Notes: generated from the letters alone by a model not told the origin. DNA of 64,000 nucleotides from Betaproteobacteria bacterium (GCA_004297625.1 SCTY01000025.1:25762-89761); one strand, 5' to 3'; positions 23,264-32,350 are shown, counted from the first letter of the stretch. Program-made: numbers and translations.

Positions 23264-24268
23264 ATGAGGCTCAAGACGGTCTGGTCGCTCGCGCTGCAGG
23301 CAGTCCACGCCTGGATCGACGACTACGCCCCGAGCATGGGGGCGGCGCTGTCGTACTACACGCTGTTTTCCATCGCCCCGCTGCTGTTGATCGTCACCGC
23401 GCTCGCCGGAATGGTCTTCGGCGACGCCGCAGCGCGCGGCGAGATCTTCGGCCAGTTGCGCGACCTGATGGGCGACCAGGGAGCGGCCGCCGTCGAAAGG
23501 CTGCTACAGAGCGCTCACCGGCCGCAGGGCGGCCTCATCGCGACGGCGACCGGAGTAACCATGCTGCTCGCCGGCGCGACCAGCGTCTTCGGCGAGCTGC
23601 AGAACGCGCTCGACCGGATCTGGCGGGCGCCTGCGCGCCAGAAAGCCTCGGGCTGGTGGTACCTGGTGCACGCGCGGCTGATGTCCTTCGGCATGATCCT
23701 CGGCATCGCGTTCCTGCTCATGGTTTCGCTCGTCGTGAGCGCGCTGCTCTCGGCGCTGGGCAAGCTGTGGGGCCCGGCTTTCGCGGGCTGGGAGACCTTG
23801 GCGCACGGCATCGACATCCTGACGAGCTTCGGCATCGTCACGCTGCTCTTCGCGATGATCTACAAGATCATCCCGAGGGTCAGGGTCGCCTGGCGCGACG
23901 TGTGGATCGGCGCGGCGGTGACCTCGGCGCTCTTCGCCGTCGGCAAGTTCGCGATCGGCCTGTACCTCGGCAAGAGCAGCGTGGCGTCGGCTTTCGGCGC
24001 CGCGGGCTCGCTCGCGGTGATGATGCTTTGGGTGTACTACTCGGCGCAGATTTTCCTGCTCGGCGCCGAGTTCACCTGGGTCTACGCGCATACCTACGGT
24101 TCGCGCAGAGGCAAGCCGCAGCCGGCGCCGGTAATCCGGCGTTCCGAGGCGGCGCCAGCCGCAGCGGGAACGATCGAGAAGCTGAAAAGAAGGCCCGTGC
24201 TCGCGTTCGGCGTCGCCGCCGCGCTCGGCGTCGCCGCGGGACTGGCAAAAAACCTTCTTAAACGCTAA
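23264..24268 (+). CDS. YihY/BrkB-family inner-membrane protein
   Basis: 334 residues. The family's N-terminal block GAALSYYTLFSIAPLLLIVTALAG and the six membrane helices are present, with the typical FGAAGSLAVMMLWVYYSAQIFLLGAEFTWVYA near the end. A hydrophilic tail (about 285-334) ends in a weakly hydrophobic GVAAALGVAAGLAKNLLKR. Function of the family is unsettled (it is not RNase BN, as once annotated). The Shine-Dalgarno is weak. It converges on the HTH gene with an 11-base overlap. Confidence 0.88.
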   Translation: MRLKTVWSLALQAVHAWIDDYAPSMGAALSYYTLFSIAPLLLIVTALAGMVFGDAAARGEIFGQLRDLMGDQGAAAVERLLQSAHRPQGGLIATATGVTMLLAGATSVFGELQNALDRIWRAPARQKASGWWYLVHARLMSFGMILGIAFLLMVSLVVSALLSALGKLWGPAFAGWETLAHGIDILTSFGIVTLLFAMIYKIIPRVRVAWRDVWIGAAVTSALFAVGKFAIGLYLGKSSVASAFGAAGSLAVMMLWVYYSAQIFLLGAEFTWVYAHTYGSRRGKPQPAPVIRRSEAAPAAAGTIEKLKRRPVLAFGVAAALGVAAGLAKNLLKR

Positions 24269-25028
24269 CCGCGCCTTTGCGCGCGACCGGGTCGCGCTTG
24301 CGGCGGTATTTCTGGAGGAACGCCGGCAGCCAGGGACGCGCCGCGAGAAGCAGCGTTATCGGGGTGCGCTCCGAGGGCGGCAGCGGCGCATCGTCGCTGC
24401 GCATCTGCGAAAATTCGGTGGCCGTTTTTCTCAGGCGCGCGAGCAGCGCCGAGACCGAGGGCTTCGAGAGCGCGCCGTTGGCGAGGACGAACACCTCGTT
24501 TTCGCGGTCGAAGCGCGAGTCGAAGAACTCGCCCTGCACCTTCTCCTTGAACAGGCGTTGGATCGGTCCGTCCGGGATCCAGGCGAACGCGCGGCTGACG
24601 AGCAGGCGGATGCGGTTGTTGGGCATCAGCTCGATGAACTTCAGCCGGTCGAGCCGCGCGAGCAGGCGCGTGCATTCCGCCGCGTCGAGGTCGTATTCCG
24701 CGAGGATGCGCTCGAAGCTCCAGTAATTGAGCACGCACAGCGCGGCCAGCATGAGCTTGTGGTCGGCGACGAACTCCTTTTCCTGCTCGTAGGTGAGCCG
24801 CGAGATGACGGCGTCGTGCGCGCCCAGGCCGCGCGCGAGATCCGAGGCCTCGAGGCCGGCGAGCTCGCAGATCGCGTCCAGGCGCGAGAGCGAGAACTCC
24901 TTCTGCGAGAGCATGCGCTTCACGCTCGCCTCGCTCATGTCGAGGCGCTTCGCCACCGCGGCGTAGGTGATGTTGCGCGCGCGCAGCTCGCGCTTCAGGT
25001 TGTCCACCAGCGCCGCAGTGCGTGCCAT
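24258..25028 (-). CDS. Cro/C1-type helix-turn-helix transcriptional regulator
   Basis: 256 residues with a GGGGGGAAG ribosome-binding stretch before ATG 25028. Residues about 5-65 form an XRE-type HTH (NITYAAVAKRLDMSEASVKRMLS). The remaining 190 residues form an alpha-helical region of unknown ligand specificity (NYWSFERILAEYDLDAAECTRLLARLDRLKFIEL looks like a second winged-helix-like segment). It is divergent from the oxidoreductase gene 55 bases away and may control it and itself. Confidence 0.82.
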   Translation of the reverse strand: MARTAALVDNLKRELRARNITYAAVAKRLDMSEASVKRMLSQKEFSLSRLDAICELAGLEASDLARGLGAHDAVISRLTYEQEKEFVADHKLMLAALCVLNYWSFERILAEYDLDAAECTRLLARLDRLKFIELMPNNRIRLLVSRAFAWIPDGPIQRLFKEKVQGEFFDSRFDRENEVFVLANGALSKPSVSALLARLRKTATEFSQMRSDDAPLPPSERTPITLLLAARPWLPAFLQKYRRKRDPVARKGAVSV

Positions 25029-25068
25029 GCCGCTTCCCCCCTGACGAAGATTATGCGCGCCGCGGGGC

Positions 25069-25084
25069 TAGAATCGCGCTCGCA
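25069..25084 (+). promoter_or_regulatory. -10 element giving a probably leaderless transcript
   Basis: TAGAAT at 25069-25074 sits ten bases before ATG 25084, so transcription would start at or within a few bases of the start codon. There is no Shine-Dalgarno between them. The -35 region is poor, which fits dependence on an activator such as the divergent HTH protein. Confidence 0.35.
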
Positions 25085-25929
25085 TGGACATCGGGATAAT
25101 CGGACTGGGCCAGATGGGGCGCGAGATGGCGGCGCGTCTCATCGACTCGGGCCACGCGCTCACGGTCTACAACCGCACCGCGGCCGCGACGCAGCGCTTC
25201 CGCGGGCGGGCGAGGATCGCCTCCTCGGCCGCCGAAGCGGCCGGCGCCGAAGTCGTGATCACGATGCTCGCGGATGACGCTGCGGTTGAAAGCGTCTGGC
25301 TGCGACAAAAACTCATTCCTCGTGGAATTCACGTCAACATGGCGACCGTAAGCCTGGCGCTGACCCGCGAGCTCGCGCGCGCGCATCATCAGTACGTGGC
25401 GGCGCCGGTGTTCGGTCGCCCCGCGGCGGCCGCGAAAGGCGAGCTCGACATCATCGCCGCCGGGCCGAAAGCCGCCGTCGAGCGCTGCCGGCCGCTCTTC
25501 GAGGCGCTCGCGCGCCAGGTTTTCGTCGCGGGCGAAACGCCCGAGCAGGCGGCCGCGGTGAAAATCGCGCGCAACTTCCTGCTCGCCACGGTGATCGAGA
25601 GCCTGGGCGAAGCCTTCGCGCTCGTCGGCAAGGCTCATGTATCACCCGAAACCTTCCTTCATATATTGACAAGCACTTCGTTGGCCGCGCCGGTGTACAA
25701 GAGCTACGGAAGACAGATGGTCGAGGGGGCGTACGAGCCGGCGCAATTCTCGATGGAGCTCGGCCTGAAGGATCTGGAGCTTGCGCTCTCGGCCGCGCGC
25801 GAGAAGGGCGTTGTCATGCCGACGGCTGAATTAATAAGAAAAAACCTGCTGGACGCCATTGCGCAGGGCAACGGCCGCAAGGACTGGACCGCGCTCGCGG
25901 AATACCTGGGTTCTAAAGGATCCGGTTGA
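25084..25929 (+). CDS. NAD(P)-dependent oxidoreductase, 3-hydroxyisobutyrate dehydrogenase family
   Basis: 281 residues. The Rossmann motif GIIGLGQMGREMAARL is at the N-terminus, followed by the family's DVMLADDAA-like region, substrate loop YVAAPVFGRPAAAAKGELDIIAAG and the helix with the catalytic Lys (AAAVKIARNFLLATVIESLGEAFAL, K in VKIARN). Members reduce or oxidise small beta-hydroxyacids or semialdehydes. It stands alone, divergent from the HTH regulator, and overlaps the 3' end of the converging VWA gene by 17 bases. Confidence 0.88.
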   Translation: MDIGIIGLGQMGREMAARLIDSGHALTVYNRTAAATQRFRGRARIASSAAEAAGAEVVITMLADDAAVESVWLRQKLIPRGIHVNMATVSLALTRELARAHHQYVAAPVFGRPAAAAKGELDIIAAGPKAAVERCRPLFEALARQVFVAGETPEQAAAVKIARNFLLATVIESLGEAFALVGKAHVSPETFLHILTSTSLAAPVYKSYGRQMVEGAYEPAQFSMELGLKDLELALSAAREKGVVMPTAELIRKNLLDAIAQGNGRKDWTALAEYLGSKGSG

Positions 25930-26953
25930 ACCAGAGAAGCGAGAGCAGCGCCGAGAGCAGCGCGCTGAGCGCAGCGGCCGCGGCGAAGAGCGCCGTGATC
26001 TCGGTCTCTTTCTTCTCCAGGACGAATTTTGCGTTGAGCGAGCGGTAGATTTTCTTCAGGTCGGGCGCCGAGCCGGCGTAGAAATACTCCCCGCCGGTGA
26101 CGTTGGCGATGGTCTTCAGCGTGTCCTCGTCCAGGCGCACGCGCATCGACCATCCTTCGCCCACCAGGATCTCGCCGTTCGGCGTGCCGACGCCGACGGT
26201 AAAGATGCGCACGCCGCGCTCGGCCGCCATGCGCGCGGCCTCGATGGGATCGGGCCCGGTGGTCGGCTGGCCGTCGGTGAGCAGGATGATGGCCGCCGAC
26301 TTGTACGAACCCGGCGCGACCGGCTTGTCGGGCGCCTTTTCGGACTTCCGTTGATCCTGAAAAGGCCTGCGCGCGTGCTCGCCGCGCGGATTGGAGGAGC
26401 GCAGGTCGAATTCGACGTCCGGGAAGATGGCCTTGAGCGCCACCAGGATGCCGCTGCCGATGGCGGTGGCGCGCTGCAGCTGGAAGCGGTCGATGGCGGC
26501 GATGATGTCCTCGCGGTTCTGCGTCGGCGGCTGTACCAGCGAGGCGGTGCCCGCGAACGCCACCACGCCGATGCGCGTGCTGCGCGGCTGCTCGTGGACG
26601 AACGCCTTTGCGGCGGCCTGCGATGCGGAAAGGCGATCGGGCTCGACGTCCTTGGCGCGCATGCTGCCCGAGACATCCATGGCGAGAATGATCGTTTCCT
26701 GCTGCGAGGGCAGCTGCACGAGCGCCGCCGGCCGCGCGATCGCCGCGATCATCAGCACGAGCGCCAGGAGGAAGAGAAGCGGCGGCACGTGGCGCCGCAA
26801 GCCCGGCCGCGCGCCGATCGCGTCCTTCACCATGGCGAGGCTCGCGTAGCGCAGCGCCGCCTTGCGCTTGCGGCGCACGACCACGACATAGGCGAGCACG
26901 AGCAGCGGCACGAGCGCGAGGAGCGCGAGAGCTTCAGGCCACAGAAAAGCCAC
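25913..26953 (-). CDS. VWA-domain membrane protein (BatA-like)
   Basis: 346 residues. Two N-terminal helices (about 6-25 and 57-78) precede a von Willebrand A domain with MIDAS motif DVSGSM and the TDG loop (ILLTDGQPT). A C-terminal helix (ITALFAAAAALSALLSALLSLLWF) anchors the other end. It belongs with the MoxR ATPase and DUF58 protein upstream; such sets act in metal insertion, envelope stress or enzyme maturation. It overlaps the DUF58 gene by 20 bases. Confidence 0.88.
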   Translation of the reverse strand: MAFLWPEALALLALVPLLVLAYVVVVRRKRKAALRYASLAMVKDAIGARPGLRRHVPPLLFLLALVLMIAAIARPAALVQLPSQQETIILAMDVSGSMRAKDVEPDRLSASQAAAKAFVHEQPRSTRIGVVAFAGTASLVQPPTQNREDIIAAIDRFQLQRATAIGSGILVALKAIFPDVEFDLRSSNPRGEHARRPFQDQRKSEKAPDKPVAPGSYKSAAIILLTDGQPTTGPDPIEAARMAAERGVRIFTVGVGTPNGEILVGEGWSMRVRLDEDTLKTIANVTGGEYFYAGSAPDLKKIYRSLNAKFVLEKKETEITALFAAAAALSALLSALLSLLWFNRIL

Positions 26954-27884
26954 GGGTCTCTCTCAGGTGATGCGGCATGGCGGCGCCGGCGAGCTGGGTG
27001 CGGCGCTTGCGCAGGTCGGCGAAGCGCATGATCGCGTCGGCGAGCTCGTCGCCGGTGGCGAGCTCGAGCGCATCGACGCCGGCGTCGCGCAATCCCGCGC
27101 GCAGCTCTTTCTCGCGACGGCGCGCGATTTCGGTGAAGCGGCTGCGGAAGCCGCGGTCGTGCGTGTCGACGAAAATCTGCTCGCCGGTTTCGGCGTCCTG
27201 CATGACGAAGAGCCCGAGATCCGGCAGCTCCATCTCGAGCGGGTCGTAAAGGCGCACCGCGAGCACCTCGTGGCGCCGGGCGAGGAGCGCGAGCGGCTTC
27301 GCCCAGCCGGGCGCGCTGATGAAGTCCGAGACGAGGAACACGAGCGAGCGGCGCTTGATGATCTGGAACGCGCTGTGCAGCAGCTCGTCGAGGCGCGTGC
27401 CGCCCGAGCGCGCGAGCGGCGCTCGCGCGGCCATGCGGTCCATGAGATGCAGCACGTGCCGCCGGCCGCTGCGCGCCGGGATCACGGTGTCGACCTTGTC
27501 GCCGTAGAGCAGGGCGCCGACGCGGTTGCCGTGCCGCGTCAGCAGGCGCGCGAGCACCGCGACGAAGTCGGCGGCCACCGAGCGCTTGCGCACCTCGCCC
27601 GAGCCGAAATCCACCGAAGGGCTGAGGTCGAGCAGGAACCAGGCATTGATGTCCCGATCCTCGTTGTATTCCCTCACGTACGGCGTCTGCAGCCGCGCGG
27701 TGACGTTCCAGTCGATCCTGCGCACGTCGTCCTGGTACTGGTACTCGCGCAGGTCCGCGAGATCCAGGCCGAAGCCGCGGAACAGCGTCCTGTAATTACC
27801 GTGCAGCAGGCCGTCGAGGCGGCGGATCACCGTCCACTCGAGGCGCCGGAGCAGCTTCTCAGGATCCGGCCGCGACCCTGACAT
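26934..27884 (-). CDS. DUF58 domain protein
   Basis: 316 residues. The DUF58 signature region is LADLREYQYQDDVRRIDWNVTARLQTPYVREYNEDRDINAWFLLDLSPSVDFGSG, here split across two conserved blocks, followed by a degenerate VWA fold (FLVSDF). No membrane helices are evident, unlike many DUF58 proteins. It is encoded between moxR and the VWA gene with overlaps of 26 and 20 bases, so the three are made together. It is a probable adaptor between the ATPase and the VWA protein. Confidence 0.88.
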   Translation of the reverse strand: MSGSRPDPEKLLRRLEWTVIRRLDGLLHGNYRTLFRGFGLDLADLREYQYQDDVRRIDWNVTARLQTPYVREYNEDRDINAWFLLDLSPSVDFGSGEVRKRSVAADFVAVLARLLTRHGNRVGALLYGDKVDTVIPARSGRRHVLHLMDRMAARAPLARSGGTRLDELLHSAFQIIKRRSLVFLVSDFISAPGWAKPLALLARRHEVLAVRLYDPLEMELPDLGLFVMQDAETGEQIFVDTHDRGFRSRFTEIARRREKELRAGLRDAGVDALELATGDELADAIMRFADLRKRRTQLAGAAMPHHLRETRGFSVA

Positions 27885-28857
27885 GGCTCTCCAGCGGTTT
27901 CTGCGGCGCCGCCACGTGCTGCAGCACGCGGCGGATCAGGTCGTCCGGCGTGAGCGCGTCGGTAAGCGCCTCGTACGAAAGCACCAGCCGGTGGCGCAGC
28001 ACGTCGGGCGCGAGGTCGGTCACGTCCTCGGGCAGCACATAAGCCCGGCCGCGCAGATGCGCGAGCGCGCGCGCCGCCTCGATGAGATGGATGGACGCGC
28101 GCGGGCTCGCGCCGTAGGTGATGTAGCGCCCGAGATCCTTGATGCCGTACTGGTCGGGATGGCGGGTCGCCGCGGCGAGCCGCACCGCATACTGAATGAG
28201 CGACGGATCGACGTAGGCGTTGCGGCATTCGCGCTGCAATTCGCCGAGCTGCTCGGTCGTCGCCACCTCGGCGACGTCGAACGCCGGGCCGGTGACGCGC
28301 TCGACGATGACGAACTCCTCCTCCTCCGACGGATAGCCGACCAGCACCTTCATCATGAAGCGGTCGACCTGCGCTTCGGGGAGCGCGTACGTGCCCTCGG
28401 TCTCGATCGGGTTCTGCGTCGCCATGACGAGGAACGGCTCGGGCACCTTGTGCGTCTCGCCGGCGATGGTGACCTGGCGCTCCTGCATCACCTCGAGAAG
28501 CGCGCTCTGCACCTTCGCCGGCGCGCGGTTGATCTCGTCGGCGAGCAGCAGGTTGGTGAACACCGGGCCGAGCGAGGTGCTGAAGTCTCCGGTCTTCTGG
28601 TTGTAGATGCGCGTGCCGACGAGATCCGCGGGCACGAGGTCGGGCGTGAACTGGATCCTGCGGAACGCGCCGCGCACGGTGCGCGCAAGCGTCTTCACCG
28701 TGAGCGTCTTGGCGAGGCCCGGCACGCCTTCCACCAGCAGGTGGCCCTGCGCGAGCATCGCCACCAGGACGCGCTCGAGAAAATGATCCTGCCCGACGAC
28801 GACCTTCTTCACCTCGTAGAGCACGCGCTCCATGAGCGTGGTGACCTCCCGGTTCAT
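27859..28857 (-). CDS. MoxR-family AAA+ ATPase
   Basis: 332 residues. ATG 28857 is preferred because GGAGA lies nine bases before it; another ATG at 28872 has no site and lies only three bases past the protease stop. Walker A is GVPGLAKT (with Ala for the usual Gly-Lys neighbour, as normal for MoxR), Walker B LLLADEINRAP and sensor 1 ATQNP. A hexameric chaperone-like ATPase working with the DUF58 and VWA proteins. Confidence 0.9.
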   Translation of the reverse strand: MNREVTTLMERVLYEVKKVVVGQDHFLERVLVAMLAQGHLLVEGVPGLAKTLTVKTLARTVRGAFRRIQFTPDLVPADLVGTRIYNQKTGDFSTSLGPVFTNLLLADEINRAPAKVQSALLEVMQERQVTIAGETHKVPEPFLVMATQNPIETEGTYALPEAQVDRFMMKVLVGYPSEEEEFVIVERVTGPAFDVAEVATTEQLGELQRECRNAYVDPSLIQYAVRLAAATRHPDQYGIKDLGRYITYGASPRASIHLIEAARALAHLRGRAYVLPEDVTDLAPDVLRHRLVLSYEALTDALTPDDLIRRVLQHVAAPQKPLESHVRVAAGS

Positions 28858-28875
28858 CGTTGTGTTCTCCATTGA

Positions 28876-29784
28876 TTAGAAAGGCGAGAGCCCGACCGCG
28901 CCCGCGGCCGACTCGATCGGCACGGCGAAACCGATGCCGATGAACACGCGCTGCTCGGTGGGGTTGAGCAGGCCGGTGACGATGCCGACGACTTCGCCCT
29001 CGGCGGTGACCAGCGGTCCGCCCGAGTTGCCGGGGTTGGCCGCCGCGTCGAACTGGATCAGGTTGGTGAGAACGCGCTTGCCTTCCGGCGAGCGGTATTC
29101 GCGGCGCAGGCCGGATACGACCCCGGCGGAAGCCGAGGGGCCGATGCCGAACGGAAAGCCGACGGCGAGCACTTCGTCGCCGATCGCCAGATCCTTGGTC
29201 GAGCGCATCGTCGCCGCGGGCAGATCGTCGGGAATGGTCTTCGCCTGCAGGATGGCGAGGTCCTGCTCCGGTTCCACGCCGATCACCGCCGCTTCGGATT
29301 CGAGCCCGTCGGCAAAGACGATGCCCAGCCTGGTGGCGGCGTTGACGACATGCAGGTTGGTGAGGATGACGCCCTGGTCGACGATCACGACACCGGTTCC
29401 GGTGCTGCGCTCGACTTCCTCGCCGCTCTCATCGTCGAGCGCCAGCCCGCGCACCCGCACCACCGAAGGACGGATGATCTCGTAGGCCTTCGACAGGCGC
29501 GAAGGCAGGGGCTTGCTCTCCAGCGTGCGCAGCACCGCGGCGTCGATGTCCTCCTGCGCCAGCGCGCGCGGCCCGGGAGCGAGCGTCGCTTGGAGTGCGA
29601 CGAGCGATGCGGTAATGACGACACCCGCCGCGAAGAGAAGCGGCGCCCGGTGCCTTGCGAGGAACTGGCGCCACCCCGGCTTTTTTTTCGGCGGCGCCGG
29701 ATCCGGTGCTGCAGGCGGCGCAGGCGGCCGCCCCGCAGGGGCTGCGGAGCGGCTCGAGCTGCTATAGAGCGTGGCTTTCCTCAC
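28876..29784 (-). CDS. Membrane-anchored trypsin-like serine protease (HtrA-like, no PDZ)
   Basis: 302 residues. A Pro-rich cytoplasmic stretch (about 10-37) leads to one membrane helix (about 47-68). The protease domain has the triad His in NLHVVN, Asp in EQDLAIL and Ser in GNSGGP. No PDZ domain follows; the protein ends at the domain edge. It is first in the moxR-DUF58-VWA operon and likely works in envelope quality control. Confidence 0.88.
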   Translation of the reverse strand: MRKATLYSSSSRSAAPAGRPPAPPAAPDPAPPKKKPGWRQFLARHRAPLLFAAGVVITASLVALQATLAPGPRALAQEDIDAAVLRTLESKPLPSRLSKAYEIIRPSVVRVRGLALDDESGEEVERSTGTGVVIVDQGVILTNLHVVNAATRLGIVFADGLESEAAVIGVEPEQDLAILQAKTIPDDLPAATMRSTKDLAIGDEVLAVGFPFGIGPSASAGVVSGLRREYRSPEGKRVLTNLIQFDAAANPGNSGGPLVTAEGEVVGIVTGLLNPTEQRVFIGIGFAVPIESAAGAVGLSPF

Positions 29785-29812
29785 TGCTTTTCAGTCGACC
29801 CCGATTCGCTGC

Positions 29813-29828
29813 TACAGTTCCGCGCCTA
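29813..29828 (+). promoter_or_regulatory. -10 element directly before the MetE-like gene
   Basis: TACAGT at 29813-29818 is followed by the ATG nine bases later, giving a leaderless or near-leaderless transcript. A weak TTTCAG at 29789-29794 sits 18 bases upstream of it. The intergenic gap to the divergent protease gene is only 43 bases. Confidence 0.3.
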
Positions 29829-31000
29829 TGGCGTCCAAGCGCATTCTCACTACTCATGTCGGCAGCCTGATCCGGCCGCCCGAGCTTCTGGAGTTTATCC
29901 GTCCCAAGCAAAATGGGCAGCCGTACGACGAGCAGGCGTACGCAAAATGCCTCAAGGCTTCGGTCGCCGAGGTGGTGCGCCGCCAGGCCGAGGCCGGCAT
30001 CGACGTCGTGAGCGACGGCGAATTCGGCAAATCGATAAGCTGGTCACAGTACGCGTTGGAGCGGCTCTGCGGATTCGAGCGCCGGCCCGCGCGCCCGGGC
30101 GAGCACGGCTTCAGCCGCGGCGCGGACCGCGCGCGTTTCGCCGATTTCTACAAGGAGCTGGACGCCGCCGAGGGCCCGCCCGCCGTGGTGGGCGCGAGCG
30201 CCGGGATCGCCGTGTGCGTCGGTCCCATCTCGTACACCGGGCAGGCGGAAGTGCAGCGCGACATCGAGAATTTCAAGTCGGCGCTGAAGCAGGCCGGCGT
30301 CGCGCAAGGATTCCTCCCGGTCGCCGCTCCTTCCAGCGTGATTCCCGATCGCAAGAACGAGTACTACAAATCCGACGAAGACCTGTTGCACGCAATCGCC
30401 CGGGCCATGCGCGCCGAGTACCGCGCGATCGTCGACGCGGGGCTGCTGCTGCAGCTCGACGACGCGCGGCTCGCGGTGACCTACGACCGCATGGTGCCGC
30501 CCGGCACTTTTGCCGATTACCGCAAATGGGCAGCGATGCAGGTCGAGGCAATCAATCACGCGCTGCAGGGAATCCCTCAGGAGCGCGTGCGCTATCACGT
30601 GTGCTGGGGCAGCTGGCCGGGACCGCACAGCACGGACGTGGCGCTGAAGGACATCGTCGACCTGGTGCTGAAGGTGAATGCCGGCACTTATCTCATCGAA
30701 GGCGCAAATCCGCGCCATGCGCACGAATGGCGCGTGTGGGAGGACGCGAGGCTGCCCGAAGGAAAGCTGCTCGCGCCGGGGATCATCAGCCACGCGACCA
30801 ATGTGGTGGAGCATCCCGAGCTCGTCGCCGAGCGCATCGTGCGCCTGGCGAAGATCGTCGGCCGCGAGCGCGTGATGGCGAGCACCGACTGCGGGTTCGC
30901 GCAGGGGCCGTTCCACCGCCGCGTCCATCCGTCGATCATGTGGGCGAAGCTCGAGGCGCTCGCCCAGGGCGCGCGCCTCGCTTCGAAGGAACTTTTTTAG
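29828..31000 (+). CDS. MetE-type cobalamin-independent methionine synthase family protein
   Basis: 390 residues, half the size of true MetE and matching the C-terminal catalytic barrel family. It opens with TTHVGSLIRPPELLEF, has GIDVVSDGEFGKSISWSQYA, and conserved Zn ligands are suggested by YHVCWGSW (His, Cys) and the distal STDCGFAQG (Cys). Such short paralogues transfer methyl groups in methylcobamide or sulfur-compound metabolism, or are of unknown role. It may be leaderless. It converges on the OmpA-like gene, overlapping by four bases. Confidence 0.85.
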   Translation: MASKRILTTHVGSLIRPPELLEFIRPKQNGQPYDEQAYAKCLKASVAEVVRRQAEAGIDVVSDGEFGKSISWSQYALERLCGFERRPARPGEHGFSRGADRARFADFYKELDAAEGPPAVVGASAGIAVCVGPISYTGQAEVQRDIENFKSALKQAGVAQGFLPVAAPSSVIPDRKNEYYKSDEDLLHAIARAMRAEYRAIVDAGLLLQLDDARLAVTYDRMVPPGTFADYRKWAAMQVEAINHALQGIPQERVRYHVCWGSWPGPHSTDVALKDIVDLVLKVNAGTYLIEGANPRHAHEWRVWEDARLPEGKLLAPGIISHATNVVEHPELVAERIVRLAKIVGRERVMASTDCGFAQGPFHRRVHPSIMWAKLEALAQGARLASKELF

Positions 31001-31707
31001 CGGCTGGTCGAGCCGGCGCCCGCCGAAGGCGAGCCGGTGCCGGCGACTTCGCGCGTGCCGCGCACTTCGACATCCACGCGCCGGTCGGGCTGCAGGCACG
31101 CGATGAGCTTCGCGCCTTTCCGTCCCTTGCACTGATCGCCGGTGACGGGCTCGCTCTCGCCTCGGCCCTCGGTGCGCACTTTGTCCTCGGAGATCCCTTT
31201 CTGCGCGAGGTATTCCCTGACGGCGGCCGCGCGCTCCGCCGAGAGCTTCTCGTTGTACTGCTCGGAGCCGATGCGGTCGGCGTGGCCCACGGCGAGGATC
31301 GAGTCCACCTGCGCGTCCTTGATGCGCTCGGCGAGCTCGTCGAGCTTCTGCCGCCCTTCGGGCCGCAGCGCCGCCTTGTCGAATTCGAACAGCACGTCCG
31401 AGCCGAGGCTCACCTTCTCGATGATGGGTGCGGGCGCGGCGAGCGGGGCGGGCTGAGGCACCGGCGCGGCCGGCGCGGCGGCGATCGGCGGCGGCGCTTC
31501 CGCTCTCGGCCGCGCATCGCACGGCGCGGACGCGTTCTCGGGCGACCAGCCGGTCGTGCGCCAGCACAGGCCGTACGGGGTGGTCCAGACCTGGTTCTGC
31601 GAGTTGGTTACGTATCCGGGGCTCGCCGCGCCTGCCGCGCCGGAAAGCGCGGCAAGAGTCAGCGCGACCGCGGCCGCGGATGCCTTGCAGGTGAAGCCAT
31701 TCGTCAT
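30997..31707 (-). CDS. OmpA-family outer-membrane/peptidoglycan-associated protein
   Basis: 236 residues from ATG 31707 with AAGGAG upstream. A signal peptide (about 1-27, ending SGAAGA) is followed by a short region, a Pro/Ala-rich linker and an OmpA-C domain from about residue 115 (VLFEFDKAALRPEGRQKLDELAE, then HADRIGSEQYNEKLSAERAAAVREYL). It resembles OmpA-like proteins with a SlyB-free, barrel-less N-terminus and probably tethers the outer membrane to peptidoglycan. Confidence 0.88.
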   Translation of the reverse strand: MTNGFTCKASAAAVALTLAALSGAAGAASPGYVTNSQNQVWTTPYGLCWRTTGWSPENASAPCDARPRAEAPPPIAAAPAAPVPQPAPLAAPAPIIEKVSLGSDVLFEFDKAALRPEGRQKLDELAERIKDAQVDSILAVGHADRIGSEQYNEKLSAERAAAVREYLAQKGISEDKVRTEGRGESEPVTGDQCKGRKGAKLIACLQPDRRVDVEVRGTREVAGTGSPSAGAGSTSR

Positions 31708-31786
31708 TGCTCGTCTCCTTGGGCAGACGTTGCAGGAACTGCGGTTCCGGGCGCGCATGCGCCGGACAGCTCAGACCAGCAACCGT

Positions 31787-31810
31787 CGTGCCGCAGGAGC
31801 TGCGGGCACG
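31787..31810 (-). terminator. Stem-loop after the stress-protein pair
   Basis: CGTGCCGCAG (31787-31796) pairs with CTGCGGGCACG (31800-31810) around a GAG loop with one bulged G. It lies 12 bases past the stress-protein stop on the minus strand and probably terminates that operon, although no T tract follows. Confidence 0.4.
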
Positions 31811-31821
31811 TCCATTGCCGC

Positions 31822-32109
31822 CTAGGGGCGCGCTTCGATGGTGTCGCGCGCGCCGTAGCGGCGCAGGAGCTCGGCGATGTCCTTCTTTTCGACGTGCGAG
31901 CGCGCGGCGACGCTCAGCACGCAGGCCCCGCTCGGCACGAGCTCGCCGAAGGCCCCGGGGTCCGGGATCTTTCCTACGGTTTGGTCGTAGGACACGGGGC
32001 CGCTCGCCACAATGCGATGGCGCGCGATGCCGGCATGCAGCAGCTCGTCCAGCGCTTTCTCGGCGGCGTCCGGGCTGTCGAAGATGCCCAATACCGTGGG
32101 GATGGGCAT
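31822..32109 (-). CDS. General-stress-type small alpha/beta protein
   Basis: 95 residues. The N-terminal pattern VLGIFDSPDAAEKALDELLHAGIARHRI is that of the ferredoxin-like general stress family (YflT-like), with a C-terminal helix containing KKDIAELLRRYGARD. Function is not established. The adjacent 58-residue hydrophilic gene is 15 bases upstream on the same strand, and a stem-loop follows. Confidence 0.65.
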   Translation of the reverse strand: MPIPTVLGIFDSPDAAEKALDELLHAGIARHRIVASGPVSYDQTVGKIPDPGAFGELVPSGACVLSVAARSHVEKKDIAELLRRYGARDTIEARP

Positions 32110-32124
32110 GGCGCTCGCCTCAAA

Positions 32125-32301
32125 TCACGGGAAAGTGCCGCGGTGCCCCTTTTTCATTTCCGGCGTCTTGTGGTCCTCCCCCACGCGCAGCCGCTTCTGG
32201 TTGTCCCTCTGCTTCTCGGGCTGGCCGCGCGCGTCGGAGCCGCTGCGGATGCCGCGCGCGGTCTTGCTGGTGCGAGCCGGGTTTTCGCGATCCTGTGCCA
32301 T
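32125..32301 (-). CDS. 58-residue hydrophilic, highly charged protein
   Basis: A short gene easily overlooked. ATG 32301 is preceded by GGAGG at good spacing. The product (MAQDRENPARTSKTARGI... ending MKKGHRGTFP) is almost entirely charged and polar, without hydrophobic core, and so is probably intrinsically disordered, like KGG-type stress proteins. It is co-directional with the general-stress gene 15 bases downstream, suggesting a two-gene stress operon. Confidence 0.55.
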   Translation of the reverse strand: MAQDRENPARTSKTARGIRSGSDARGQPEKQRDNQKRLRVGEDHKTPEMKKGHRGTFP

Positions 32302-32350
32302 GGGCGGCCTCCGGGGGTGAGAGTACGAAGCCGAGCAAGCCGCGTGCCGC

